This document shows, in pieces, positions 46,099 to 58,549 of a stretch of 64,000 nucleotides of DNA. This DNA comes from Aurelia coerulea (Eukaryota; Cnidaria; Scyphozoa; Semaeostomeae; Ulmaridae). Below the pieces are notes generated by a model. That model had not been told where the DNA came from and searched no databases. It was given only the letters and a program-made list of their open reading frames with translations. A program made the position numbers and the translations under genes. The stretch lies in assembly GCA_039566865.1 (NCBI GenBank), contig CM076951.1, forward strand, positions 19,043,484 to 19,107,483, written 5' to 3'. The first letter of the stretch is position 1; the number at the start of each line of letters is the position of its first letter.

Positions 46099-48690
46099 GG
46101 CTATTAGAAATCACCGGCCCTCAGCACCATGGTCCTCGGCCCCCACACATATAGGTATTTCTTCGTTTCATAACTGTCTGGCTGTTCCCGCATTTGAAAT
46201 GATCCGTACGGTGCCATTCAATCGAAAAATCGCAATGTTCGAAGCCTCCAAGAGCTTAAGAAACTCCTTTCAAGTAAAGTGAGAGAACTTTGAGGGGCCG
46301 AGCAGTCATCTGAGTCTCGCAAAACAATTTGCGTATGATTTCCTGAACAAACCACAAATGTACACAGGCCACACCCTCCTTTGCATACAATTTGTGCACC
46401 TTTGCATTCGTTCTGGCTAACTGTCGCCCTGAAAACCCCTCTTTCCCCTGTTTCGAAATTACGCAGAGTAAATTGTTTGTAAGTAACTCCGTCCTTAAGA
46501 ACCTTTTGATGCTACAGATAAAGGCCTATAAGCGTTTTGATTGTGCTGGGCACTGCAAACCGCCTTCTGTATCCTATTTGCAAAAACATGTTGACCAATC
46601 CATTCGTGTTTTGCTTTCATTTGATTTGATCTTCTTTCATTGGCAAAGACACTCCTTAATTATGTCTGCAGTGTTTCTGAGCAAGCTGAACAAACACTAT
46701 GCATGGCAGGCTACACTGTATGTGCTATTAAACTAGCTTCTGTAGATAAACACATTTACTTTATGTTCTTTTTCAAGTGTGGGGCATGTGTGTGGACACT
46801 TCTGGCGTGACACTTGCACACCCTGGCACTTGAACACCCTGAGAAAATTCCGTTGCTGTTATGAAATCAAATAATTTTTTAATCCACTCATAACAGACGG
46901 TGAAGGTGAAGTTGCGTTATTCAGCGCCAAGAAAATTGAATGAAATCAACCAATCAATTCAAAGCTTACTCAAGAGCAAAAAATTGCCTTTATCTTGCAC
47001 TTCAGTTTATAGAGAACCCAGTTGTTGGATACAACTGTTTACACTTAACAAGAGATGGTACAATGAAGCTTACCAAAACGTAAAATCCAAACTTTGGCCT
47101 GAGATCAAATAACATCAAAATAAGTATCTTTCAGAAAAGATAATGATGTTACCCAAATTGTTTCTGTCCTACTTCTGGAGGTAGCGTTTCATGTTCCTTG
47201 TGTGACCCAGGTGTCTCAGATATTGCCAAAGCCCTTTGCCAATTACACCATGGCGATGCTCTATCAGGACAGTGGGTTTTTTTTAGTTTTGTCCATTGAT
47301 GACATATGCAGATTCTCTTCTGCAGCAAGTCAACATCAGATGAATGATCTTTTATGATAATTTTGGATCTTGGTCATCTTTACTTTTGTCAATTTTTCTT
47401 TTCATGTGATTGACTGATCCTGAGCTTTCATTGTGTCTGCGACTTTTTGTAATGCTGTTCCCATCCTCTTTGAAACATGGTTGACACAATCTCCCTTTTC
47501 CATGGTGATATCCTCTCCATACACTTTCATTGAATTAACAGCATCATGCGGCAAGTGTAAAAGGCAGGTTTGCAGGTTGGTAAAACGCAGGTTTAGGGCC
47601 AAAGGGATGTGGCTAGAGGCACTACTGTTATTGGTGATCAATCATTTAATTGGGTTGTCTAGAACAACAGACGATACGGAACCCATGCAGATGCCCTCTG
47701 CAATAAATAGGTTGGCTATAGATTATTTTAACTGAAAAACAATCATGCTTAACAAGAAAATTATAATATAAGAAGTGGGGACAAAACTAACAGTAGTGCT
47801 ACAAAAGCCTATAGCTGGGTTTCTTAAAGGCAAACATCAGAAAGAAGGAGACTTGGACAAGAATGAAACAGATCAATGATCTATCGGTATTTGACAGAAA
47901 TGGAGGAAGTAACCAATATTTGTGATTATAGTGTTGCCAATGAATTATTTTCTTGGTCATTGATTGGACTAACAAAGCACGCCCATTTTTATTCATTCCA
48001 TTTTCCGCATCAGGCAAGCATAATTCAGTTTGATTCAGTTCTGAAGTTTTTAAACACAAATGATCTGATGAAAATCTTGAGGTCTATGAACAGGAAAAAG
48101 AAACTGACAAACGGCACTGGCCCCTTTGGCCTTATTTGTTACTGCTTGGGTCTAGATTGTGAAATACAATATAATAGAAGACAACACAGTAGGCTATTTA
48201 TACATCTAATAGGTCTCATCATTTATATCGGGTCTTGCATTTAAATTGTTGCTACTTTAATGCTTAACCTTCGGAACAAGTTCCAAGGAGTTTCAGAAAT
48301 TTGCATTGTTTACGATGTTGCCCTTTTAAATATTGCACAACAATCGTCTTATGAGATCATGCCACTTTTGTGAAGACACCACTTAACTTAATGCATTCTA
48401 GTAACATTACCTTATTTTCATTCAAACAAATCAATATGAGCTGATCTGCCAGGAAAAGTCCTTGTTTTCTGTCATTCATTCCAACATTATGCATGTTATG
48501 GACTCCCTATGGACACTATTATTCTAGTATTCTTATGTAATCCATGCCATGAAGCAGTTGATAGTTATGCATGTTCTGTTCGGTTGAACCGGCCTTATTC
48601 CTGATGTTTACACATACTTACTCTACAGATATGTAGAAGATATAATAAAATGGAGACGTGAAAAAGCGAATAACGAAGACTTGCAAAGAA
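46099..48690. other. No gene recognised
   Basis: The longest frames (46392-46736, 47876-48244) have no domain I recognise. The block 'gtaaaacgcaggtttagggcc' near 47580 resembles the end of the element at 54274. Missing 3' exons of the HMGXB3-like gene were looked for here and not found. Confidence 0.45.
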
Positions 48691-48691
48691 T

Positions 48692-51350
48692 ATGGCTGCA
48701 AAACTTGACCTGGCACCATTACTGAGTTTCAATCCACACAGCGATGAAAGTAGCCTTGCCGCACGATGGAAAACCTGGATTAAACGATTTAAAACATTCA
48801 TCAAAGCAGCAAATATCTTGAACAAAACCCAGCAGAGAGCTTTGTTAATCTACCAAGCAGGCCCTGAAGTCCAGGACATATTCGGAACACTTCCTGATAC
48901 GGGAAGAGATGAAGATTTGGATACAGCAATCAAAAGTCTCACCGATTACTTCGCCCCAGCACAAAACACATATTTCGAGATATTTCGTTTTCGTCAAGCA
49001 AAGCAACATGCCCAAGAACCTTTGGAAACTTTTCACACTCGTTTGAGGAAACTGGCTCAAACATGCTTATTTCCCACAGATTCTGTGGATAACGAAATAA
49101 AACAGCAAATCATCCAAGGCTGTTCAAGTTCTTCATTGCGGAAGTACGCCCTGAAAACAAAGGAGGTCAAATTACAAGATATTTTGGTAAAAGGCAAAAC
49201 AGATGAAATCAGTAAAGAACAGGCTAAAGAAATACAAAAATTAACCACAGAGCCAACAGAAAAATTGCAAGCTATGAAAATCAAGCACAAAGAGCACAGA
49301 GCGAGTCGCAGAGGAATACCTAATCAACAACGAAATTCTGCAAATACACCCGCAAGTAAGCCAGCTAATTGTTTCAACTGTGGATTTGACTTCCCTCATC
49401 GTGATAAACCCTGCCCCGCCCAAGGGAAAACGTGCAGTTACTGCAAGAGACAAAATCATTTCACTCGCTGCTGCAAACAATGTCAGAAAAGCCAACAAAA
49501 CCGCGAGAAAGTAAACAAAGTACAGGATAATACCAGCTCAGATGACAGCTCAGAGGAATATGTTTACTGCATGGATAAAACCAACGCGCACACAAAGAAA
49601 TTGGAGACTAAGCTTACAATCAATGGACAGGAAGTTTTATTTCTCATCGACACAGGAGCAAGTGTCAACATTCTGGATGAAAAATCTTTCGACAAAATCA
49701 ATACCACAGAGAAACCAGTCGCAATGAAGAAGTCGACCACAAAAATCTTTGCCTACGGATCCAAAGCAGGGCTCCAGTTGCTATGAACTTTCGAAGAAAC
49801 TGTTGAAACAAATAAAAAGATTTATATTACACGATTTCACGTTGCAAATAATGTTGAAGGAAACCTGCTCAGTTCTCAAACAACTTAAGAATTGCACCTT
49901 ATCAAAATCAACATAAACAACGTGCAAACAGAAACAACAACAGCCAAACAAATAAATTCAGCCAAGCCTACGATTCATTCACCAGCTTACGTCAACCACT
50001 TGTTGGAACAAAACAGGAAAGTTTTCAAAGGCGTTGGAAATTTGAAAGACTTTGAAGTCAGATTACATACATATCCTGAAGTAAAACCAGTCATCCAAGC
50101 ACAACGTCGTATACCTTTTAACATTTGAAAGAAAGTCGAGACAGAAATAGACCGACTCGAGGAAGATGACGTAATCGAGAAAGTAGGAGCTACACAATGG
50201 GTAAGCCCTTTAGTAATAACCCCAAAGAAGAACAGTGAAGAAATCAGAATTTGCGTGGACATGCGTCTGCCTACCACATCAATTTTACGCACAAGACACC
50301 ATATGCCCACAACGAATGAACTGATATCTGATCTAAACTGTGCGTGTCATTTCTCTAAACTTGATTTAAAACAGGGATACCATCAGCTGACACTGGCAGA
50401 AGAATTGTGAAATTTGACAACATTCACAACGCACAAGGGACTCAGGAGATACAAACGACTTTGTTTTGGAGTAAACTCAGCAGCAGAAATTTTTCAGAAC
50501 ACTATTTCTCAGACAATCCAAGACATTAGCAATGCCAAAAACATGTCTGATGATGTCATAATCTGGGGAAAGACCCCGGAGGAGCACAATATTGCATTAG
50601 CCAAATTATTGCAACGCTTTGAGGAGAAGGGAATCACTCTCAATGAAGGGAAATGCGTTTCAACAAAACACATCTTCAATTCTACAGCCTAGTCTTCAGC
50701 AAAGAAGGAGTTAGCCCTGATCCAAGCCTCATACACGATTTTGCCAACATGCAGCAACCAAAGAACGTTAGTGAAATCAGAAGTCCACTAGGAATGTCTC
50801 AATACTGCGCAAAATTCATTCAAGACTATGCATCACTCACAGAGCCCCTGCGAAGGCTGACACAGAAACATGCTCAATTTCAATGGGGAAAAAGCCAACA
50901 AGAAGCATTTGAGAAACTAAAGAAAACTCTCTTATCAGATCCAGTGATGGCCTACTTCGATATTGCTAAGCACACATCAGTCACTACAGATGCCAGTCCA
51001 TACGGAATTAGCGCTATACTGTCCCAAACATCAACATCAGAAGCAACAGATCATAAGATTGTAGCATATGTATCAAGATCTTTGACACCTGTCGAAGAGC
51101 GGTATTCTCAGACGGAACGAGAATCATTAGGACTAGTATGGGGAATTGAACGTCTTCATCTATTCCTATATGGAGCAGGAAACTTCGATATATTTACAGA
51201 TAACAAAGCACTTGAAACAATCTTCAACAATCCAGTTGCCAAACCACCCGCTCGCATCGAGAGATGGCAACTACGACTGCAAAATTACAGCTTTATCGTG
51301 AAGTTCAAGAAAGGATCAGATAACCCGTGAGACTACATGTCGCATCACCC
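48692..51350 (+). pseudogene. Ty3/Gypsy gag-pol (K02A2.6-like), broken and truncated
   Basis: Gag opens at ATG 48692. A capsid-like region is followed by zinc knuckles (CFNCGFDF..., CSYCKRQNHFTRCC; residues about 229-265) and an aspartic protease (FLIDTGAS, about 316). The frame shifts near 49770. In another frame the polymerase goes on with 'FEVRLHTYPEVKPVIQAQRR', a stop at 50126, 'EDDVIEKVGATQWVSPLVI', a stop at 50408, then 'GLRRYKRLCFGVNSAAEIFQ' and SDDVIIWGKTPEEH. A second shift lies near 50655-50690, and the RNase H follows (TDASPYGISAIL, KHTSVT). The SDD in place of YxDD is common in this Gypsy clade (family knowledge). The match stops after GSDNP and DYMSHHP at about 51350: no integrase and no LTRs were found. 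An old, inactive copy. Confidence 0.85.
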
Positions 51351-51599
51351 AGCTTCACTTCACATCACATCACATCGCTCCGATTCATAGAGTTTCCTCA
51401 GAATTTCTTGACTCTTGATAACCTACGATCAAATGAATAACAATATGTGCAATTCATATTATTTTGGCCATAAATCCCCATTAATACATATTCTCCTTTT
51501 CAGGAACCTTCAGGGCCATCTCCTGTCATTCTTGCAAAAACATTTGGTGGCAATATTTTCTGTAAAGATACCGAAATCCTTATCACAATGGATGGCTTA

Positions 51600-52800
51600 A
51601 AGGTGACTGAAAAATTGAGAAATTTTGTTGAAACTCTCTCTTGCCTTCTCGGCATATATTATATGTATGACGTGTGCTATCAGAGAGAAGTCACTGATAC
51701 CTTGACATTCCAGCATTAGCTCCATGGTAACATACTGATCTGAGACTATATTGACTAGTATTTTTTTGTGGTGGAAAAATACTACCCTTGCCAGCCTGTC
51801 TTGTACCATATTGATGAACAGATTCCACAGATTTAAAGAAATCATGAAAACAAACAGGAGAGATCATAAGAACAGATTTATATACAAAACTCTGCAATTT
51901 TAGCTGAAAAAGATCATGTAGCTCTAGGATTTTAATTCATTCAAAAGAAATTGCCCTTATAATCCTTTTCTGTAACAAAAATACTGCATTAATATGAGTT
52001 TCATATGTGAGACCCTAAACTAAAATTCCATATTGCAGAAACAGTGAAAATAGAGAATTGTAAAGACAGATGAGAACATCAATAGGTAAAAAGTGTCTTA
52101 CTTTGAAGAACATACCACAAGTTCTAGCCAGTTTTTAGACAATTCAGTTAGATGATACTTCCATGAAAGATTTTCAGCCAGAAGTACTCCAATAAATTTG
52201 ACATAGGAAGTCTTTTTGACAGGAAGGTTTCCAATTTTGATATTAATAATTTCAGGGGAAGAATGCCGAGGAGCCTTAAAAGATAATAAAATTAGTCTTG
52301 TCAATATTCAATGACAATTTGTTAACATCAAGCCACATTTTAACTTGTTTGCAATTCTTTGTTAACTGCCCTTTGCAGAAGATTAAGATTGTCAGTCTCA
52401 TAGTAAATATTTGTATCATCTGCAAATAAATAGAAGGCTGGTTTTGATGATGATCGAGGTAAATCATTAATGTAAATTAGGAAAAGGAGAGAACCAAGGA
52501 CTGAACCCTGTGGGACCCCACAGGTAACACTGAGATAACTTGAGTTTGATCAATTTACTGATACAAATTGTTTTCTATCCATGAGATAAGATCTAAACCA
52601 ATCTAAGATGGTTCCTCTAATTTCATAGTGTTCAAGCTTTGTCAATAGTATATCATGATTCACTGTGTCAAATGCCTTTTGCAAATCAATAAAAATTCCA
52701 CAGCCAAATTTCCTATTGTCTAAAGAATCCTTTATGGCTTCCATTAAGCTAACGAGGGCATGGTCAATAGAATGACTAGCGATAGTATCCTCCTTGATCT
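51600..52800 (-). pseudogene. LINE (non-LTR) reverse transcriptase fragment, broken
   Basis: Read on the minus strand: 'FIDLQKAFDTVNHDILL' and 'GTILDWFRSYLMDRKQF' (52744-52550), then CGVPQGSVLGSLLFLIYIND (about 52530-52465). The RT active-site block AFYLFADDTNIYYETD comes next (about 52440-52395), then KMWLDVNKLSLNIDKTNFIIF and VKFIGVLLAENLSWKYH (to about 52130). The C-terminal end is QYGTRQAGKGSIFPP and SLRSVCYHG (51820-51720). The pieces lie in different frames with several stops. The order is that of Jockey/CR1-type LINEs; the 5' half with the endonuclease is missing, as is usual for truncated LINE copies. Confidence 0.85.
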
Positions 52801-53426
52801 CCAGGACTGTTTACAATCCGCTCAAGACCACTAGTATTGAGAACAGAAACAGTGCAATCAGGATCAAATTCTTTGTTTCTTAGTGGGGCAAATCAGCTTT
52901 CTATGCAATAATCTGGCGGCACTGTACTAAATGATTCAAAAGCTAGCGACTAGGAGCACATAAATGAAACTTTATTTATTGTTAGAAAACGGGGGCACTT
53001 CATTGATCCAACTCCAGAATATGCGTAACATTGTTATACCCGATGTCACAAAAAGTTAGAGGTTTTCAAACACATGTTTCTATAAAACAATAAGTGATCC
53101 ATTCCCTGAATCTTTTAACCAAAAAAGTAACTAAATACTGGTGTGCATAAATACATGACCTGGTGTACCGCCGATTACATGACCTAGTGACCCGTGGATT
53201 ACAGTTGCCGCAAGGAATACACCCTAAGAGTGGAGTTTCTTACATGCAATTTATTTTGAAACATACAACATGCGTATGTGTGGTTAGGTTTGAAGATCCT
53301 GACTTAGACTTGACTTGTTGACTATGCATAAGTCATTGAAAACTCCTTGAAGTTGTTGTCCTTGCTTCTTATCTATAATAGTTCTTCAGAATTAGAAAAA
53401 TGACAACAGTCAGAAAACGAACTTGT
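52801..53426. other. No gene seen
   Basis: AT-rich sequence without recognisable protein, probably 5' remnants or flank of the LINE. Confidence 0.4.
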
Positions 53427-53613
53427 TGGGGTATGAGATACGGTTTGTCCGAGGAAACTTATGTGTCCCCCCTGTGCAGCAGGTAAATGCTCATGAGCCT
53501 GTCAGAGTCCATCCCAAAACGCTATTGCACATGAGCATTAACCTACTGCACGGGGGACACATACTTTTCATCGGACAAACTGTATCTCATCTCCCACCCC
53601 CCCAACAAGAACA
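53427..53613. repeat. Long palindromic hairpin of 187 bp
   Basis: The left arm 'gttggggtatgagatacggt' through 'tgtgtcccccctgtgcagca' to 'aatgctcatga' pairs with the right arm 'catgagcatt' through 'ctgcacgggggacacata' to 'tgtatctcatctcccaccc'. The arms are about 75 bp with few mismatches around a loop of about 35 bp. The structure would be a stable RNA hairpin if transcribed. Confidence 0.85.
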
Positions 53614-53639
53614 ATATTGCGCACTATTTTATGTGGAAT

Positions 53640-54015
53640 TTAACCGCTCAAACCGGTGAATCTATCTCAAAATTCTCTGTGAGATATTGTGTCCAATTTT
53701 ACAGCAAGGAAAATCTAATGGTGAATTTAGCGTGGAATTTCACCACACAAACTAGCCAGCTTACGAAAGAATTCCCTGTTAAATAGTGCGTCCTATTTTA
53801 CACGAAGAAAAATATGCTGGTGAATTTTGCATGGAATTTCACTGAGGTATTTTACGTAAAATTAGCCATGCGCAATTTAACATCGTGCTGAATTCACCAT
53901 CAATTTATGGTAGATTACATGGTAAGAAACTCTCTGGTGAATTTCACACCTGTGGCGAATTTCACAAACAATTTCAAAGCCGATTTCACGGTGAATTTAA
54001 CCGCTGTTTTACCTG
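53640..54015. repeat. Region with recurring 'gtgaattt...ttcac' motifs
   Basis: Several short inverted and direct copies of 'ggtgaattt', 'gtggaatttcac' and 'aatttaaccgct' recur every 40-60 bp. Short frames here are by-products of the repeats. Confidence 0.5.
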
Positions 54016-54273
54016 TGCATGGGTCTTTTGTAATTCTGGAGATCCTCCGCTTTACAAGGTCAGATGTTGGTGGGGCTTTGTTTATCAAATCCAGGTTTGG
54101 AGATATCAATTTTAGATTGTTTTCCATACGAACAACTTTTTCTAAAACGGTATCGGTCTTAGTTTGGCGGGCTGCAATGATTTTTCCAAGGCAGTAAGGG
54201 ATGTGCTTGAAACTTTTCTTTATCTTTACTGGCTGTGTATGGAATTTCTTTGAGTTCTTGCTATATTTACGCC

Positions 54274-55071
54274 GGCTTATGTAAAACGCAGGTCATGCAG
54301 GTTAAGAAAACTCAGGTTAAATTGTGCGGGTCAAAACTAGAGGCCATGGGCACACTGGCTTTCGGCTTACAGCCTACTGATGTTTTAAGTATGATAGTCC
54401 AAAGGTTACCTGGCTACATTGTGATAAGAAATCTTCATAGTCTCTACGATCATTTGATTTGGGAAATTTTGAATGCAAATTATGATTTGTCCACATAATG
54501 AGATTTGTTGCTAGGGGCAACCCCGGAAACCTCTCCAACATAATAAAATCTATTTCAAAACGCTGTATGTTGGATTTGACATTTTGTAATCAAGAACTAA
54601 ATTTGTCAAGATCATTGTTAGTTTTCTAAGAAATTTTAGGCATTGGATCAGTCAAGTAGAACACCTATCTATCAAAGAGAGTTTTCAGGAAACCAATAAT
54701 ACCTCATGCAGGCAGACTCTGTTTAAGCGTTTAGCTGCTTGTAGCTGCTTTTTGCAAAATGTTAAAAGTACCATGTCATGGGTATCAAAGGTTTCTGCAG
54801 TTTCACAGCCTTCTCAAATTGTCGTTGTATTTAGTGAAAGGTTCCTTAAGCATTTCGTGAGTTTTGTTTTACCATACCACAACACTTGTTACCAAAAACT
54901 CAAGGGGTCCTGTCTTTCAATCCAACCAACGACCAAACGAACACTTTCTGCGAACCCCTTGTGCAAACGGCGGAGGGCCTAAAGCCAGTGTGCCCATGGC
55001 CACCATTTTTGACCCGCATGATTTAACCCACGTTTTCTTAACCTGCATGACCTGCGTTTTACACAAGCCGT
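54274..55071. mobile_element. TIR element with 9-bp target duplication (ATTTACGCC)
   Basis: The inverted arms of about 110 bp begin GGCTTATGTAAAACGCAGGT on the left and, reversed, ACGGCTTGTGTAAAACGCAG on the right. Both go on through 'catgcaggttaagaaaac' and 'gccatgggcacactggcttt'. The direct repeat ATTTACGCC flanks the element at 54265-54273 and 55072-55080. A 9-bp duplication points to a Mutator-like (MULE) origin. There is no transposase inside, so it is non-autonomous. Confidence 0.8.
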
Positions 55072-55521
55072 ATTTACGCCTATAACAGTTTCTTTCATCA
55101 TTTGTCGTTTCAACATGCCGGAACGCATGCATGATGTGGTCCATTGCTGCCAAAGCCATTCTGCCAATAAAGTACACATAGTTAAATGACATTCTTTTAG
55201 GGGCATACTTGGTGAGCATACTATTGAAGTTCTCTGTTGGCACGCTTTATTTCATCACGCTTTTCAATTAATGTTCGCACCAAATAACCCATCCTATCGA
55301 TCTTTTAACACACTTCGTGAGCTTTAAAAGGAACACTTCCCTTGACTGCTTTCTCTTTTGCCATAATGCGGCATCTTACAATACACTCCCGTCACGAAAG
55401 TATCTGGACAGCCGAAACAAAATGGCGTCAAATTTGACCATTGGTCCTTCGACCCCCAAACGGTTCAGCCGTTATGCGGCCATTTCAGGAAGTGGAAATA
55501 AACAATTTTACCGCCAAAATT

Positions 55522-57169
55522 GGGGTGTCTGCAAACCACGAAACCACGAAACGAAACGGTTAAATAGCGAAACGAAATGGGGAATAGCGAAACAGCGAAA
55601 TGAACTGCTAGGTGCAATAGAAGAAATACTAAGAGCATAAAATGAGCTAGCCTGCGCGCAGACCCATTGTCCAAAGGAGGAAAGGGTCTGCGCAACTACG
55701 AGCAATAGCTTGCCGCTCATTCTTGGTTTCTGGAATTTAATTTATGCAATATCACAAAAGACCATGTAATTATGCAACTACGTGAAACACCAGTGGTCAA
55801 TCGCACTGAAATCAAAATGGCGCACCACAGAAAAGAAATAGTCGTAATAAATATAAGATTTTGACGAAACTGTATTTGAGAATATATTGGAAAAACAACA
55901 TTTATCAATTTCAAAATACATAGCAAACAGTCTCATGCTCAGATCGCGTGTTGTTCTCAGTCCATTGCATCTTTTGTGATATATATGAAATATCTTTCCG
56001 TGAGGAAGGGAAACCTATTCTGTCTGATAACAATCACACAAAAGAAGAAAACAAGGACCTTGAAAATTCTAGAGCACTATTTCAAAAGGCAAGATTGCTG
56101 AATCCCTGCTGTGACGAATTCAAAAGAACTTGTCAAAACATGCCTTTATGTTCATCTTCTGTCTTTGAAGCAATCGTTTGACTAACAAACAACGCTTTGC
56201 AAGAAAGGCCAAACAAAAAGATACAACAGCCATAGAAAATGCTACATTGGGAGGATTGGATCGAGTAATATTTAGTGACCTATTACGAGGCCGTCAGAAT
56301 AAATTACGAGAAGGCCCGGCAAGCTTTGGCTCGTAGTTGCGCAGACCCTTTCCTCCTTTGGAAAATGGGTCTGCACGCAGGCTAAAAATGAGCTGAATGA
56401 AGAGAGAACTGGACACTTTTTGTCTCGCTTCTTCCGTTTTTACTAGGGATTTAGGCCTTGTACTTCTTATTGCAGTTCGATTTACGGTTTGAGTTGTGGA
56501 TTGAGTTTTTTGGAGAAATTGAGAAAGTTGAGATATGGAGTCATAGTGTTTTCTACGTTATTTCATTACCCAGCGACCGCGCAGCAATCGGGCTAGAGAG
56601 GGGCAATAGCCCCCCCCCCACTTTTTTCAAAGATAGGTTCAAAAACGTATGAACTTTGTCGATTTTTTTCTTTGAACAAATCAATGACAACAAAGGAAAA
56701 CGATTTGACACAAATGTTGATATGAGTCAACCATGGTAAATTTAGTATAACATAAAGCATGGTCATTGACACATACCGTATTAATGCCCCGGGGCTTATT
56801 TAATTTTGGACACTTGTTATTTCTTTACCCCCTTTATATTCTCACTAACAAGTATTCAAATTAATGCGTGGGAAAATTCTTTAAGTTAATCGCAAAATTG
56901 TTGGGTCTAACGTTTTATTGATAATTGAATAAGGCCTATTGCCAGCCTACATGAAGCTCGGGCGATGGAAGGAAACAACAACAAATCGTTTACAGTACAT
57001 ATTTAATTTGGGTGGTGAAATTTGTAGTTTGTACCCTTTTACAAACTCATATCACTCTGATTTTGCTGTTTTGCTATTTCCCCATTTCGCTTCGCTATTT
57101 CCCCATTTCGTTTCGCTGTTTTGCTGTTTCGTTTCGTGATTTCGTGGTTTCGTGGTTTGCAGACACCCC
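55522..57169. mobile_element. Middle element with 7-bp target duplication (CAAAATT)
   Basis: The ends GGGGTGTCTGCAAACCACGA are mirrored at the right, and the arms are rich in short 'gcgaaacgaaatgggg' repeats. The direct repeat CAAAATT flanks it (55515-55521 and 57170-57176). It contains the inner element and no recognisable gene. Confidence 0.8.
55648..56383. mobile_element. Inner MULE-like element with 9-bp duplication (AAAATGAGC)
   Basis: The ends TAGCCTGCGCGCAGACCCAT and, reversed, TAGCCTGCGTGCAGACCCAT continue through 'ccaaaggaggaaagggtctg'. AAAATGAGC flanks it at 55639-55647 and 56384-56392. The 736-bp size and the lack of a transposase mark a non-autonomous element. A solo terminus of the same family lies at about 7520-7603. 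Confidence 0.85.
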
Positions 57170-58549
57170 CAAAATTGTGTTTATCGATCACGCAATCAAG
57201 GAAGGAATAAAAAATTGAAAAACAAAGAAAGATAAAAGTATTTTGATAATAAAACATGAAATTGGCTGCGAGGAGAAAATGTAATCGATAACAAAGGAGC
57301 CTCCCAACTTAGAACTGATATTTAAGATACTCTTCCAAATAATTCGTTCACTGGAATAGCATCACTTGGTGCTGAAAAGTCTGAAATTTGCAAATATGAA
57401 AGAAAATTCAAGTAAAATCCAGATATAATGAAGTTATAAATGAAAAAAGAAACAGTTGCTGCGATCGAGGTAAGGTTTTGTAACAACAGAATTATTTCAA
57501 TCAAACTCAATACCAAATTGTTGCAAAGCAAATTTGTTAGGGACTGTATAATTTTGCTCAGATTGATTCCCCTATGTAAGATGTACAAAATGATACCAAC
57601 TTTAGGCCAACCTTTGGCATTAATTATATGTTTGAGGCTTAGATACAAATTTAAACTTACCTTGGCAAAGATGATATCGCAACCCTACAGCCGTGGGAGA
57701 CTCAAATTTAATTTTGCCATTTTATAGCCAAGTGTCTTTTTGCTATCATTCACATGATTCCTAAAACTGCGATCTTTTCTGCTTCATTTGACTTAAAATA
57801 CAATCTTCTCCTGTCATGTAGCAGCCTCCAAGACTGGAAATTTGATGAACATATTGTCTTGTTTTCGATTGCTTTTCCTTTCTCACAGCTAAATTCATAT
57901 TTTGCTATCAAAACACTTCATTTTGCTTTGTTTTTCATTTTTCATTTCTTCCTTGATCGATAAACAATGTTTTGGCGGTAAAATAATTGGTTTCCAGTCC
58001 CTGAAATGGCCGCATAACGGCTGAACTGTTTTGTGGTCGAAGGGCTAACGGTCAAATTTGACGCCATTTTGTTTCAGCTGTCTGTATACTTTCGTGACGG
58101 GAGTGTAGAACAGAGACGTTGGATATGCCTTGAAATGGCTCGTGTTGAAAATGCTGCTCAAGTTAGGCGATATTGGATTAATTCATGGCCCGGTGTCCCT
58201 CCTCCTTTTGAAAGGGCAATTCAATATAATTATGAAAAGTATCTACAACATGGGACAAGCATGAATCAGCATAGTGGCAATAGTGGGCGAAGAAGAACGG
58301 CTCGTTCTGCAGAGAACAATGAAAGAGTTTGGAGATCTTTGCAAAGAAATGGCACTGTCTCTATGCGGAGGAACGAGCAAAACATTTCTCGAAGTTCATT
58401 CAATAGAATAGTGCATGGCTTAGGTTTTCACCCTTACGTTTTGGTGATCATCATTATGATGTCATATGACGTCTTATAAATCAAAGCTTGCTAAAAGGTC
58501 ATGAAACTTTATTTTTCATAAAGAAATAAAAGGTATAAATCAAAATATA

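Larger units (their letters stand above)
55384..58105. mobile_element. Outer TIR element of a three-level nest (TA flanks)
   Basis: The ends are inverted copies, CACTCCCGTCACGAAAGTAT, with the arms continuing through 'aaaatggcgtcaaatttgac' and 'ggttcagccgttatgcggcc'. TA lies outside both ends (55382-55383 and 58106-58107). After removal of the middle element, the left arm 'ccgccaaaattgtgtttatcgatc' lines up with the right arm reversed, which proves the order of insertion. TA target and CACT-type ends suggest a Tc1/mariner-like, non-autonomous element. Confidence 0.85.
55366..58479 (+). pseudogene. DUF4817-type helix-turn-helix reading frame split by a transposon
   Basis: The first six codons (55366-55383, MRHLTI) and the rest (58108-58479, from EQRRWICLEMARVENAAQV) belong to one reading frame interrupted by the 2.7-kb element at 55384-58105. 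Together they resemble the N-terminal DUF4817/helix-turn-helix part of mariner-like transposase-related proteins: RRWICLEMARVENAA, then 'RRTARSAENNERVWRSLQRN', then a SRSSFNRIVHGLGFHPY segment. After HPYVLV the similarity stops and the frame ends at 58479, so the catalytic part is missing or lies beyond a GT splice donor near 58442. As it stands the gene is disrupted. Confidence 0.65.

Noticed and set aside
46392..46736. Possible KDZ-like 3' exon of the HMGXB3-like gene
   Set aside because: It has FDCAGHC and FFHWQRH-like words but not the conserved order or spacing; too weak to call.
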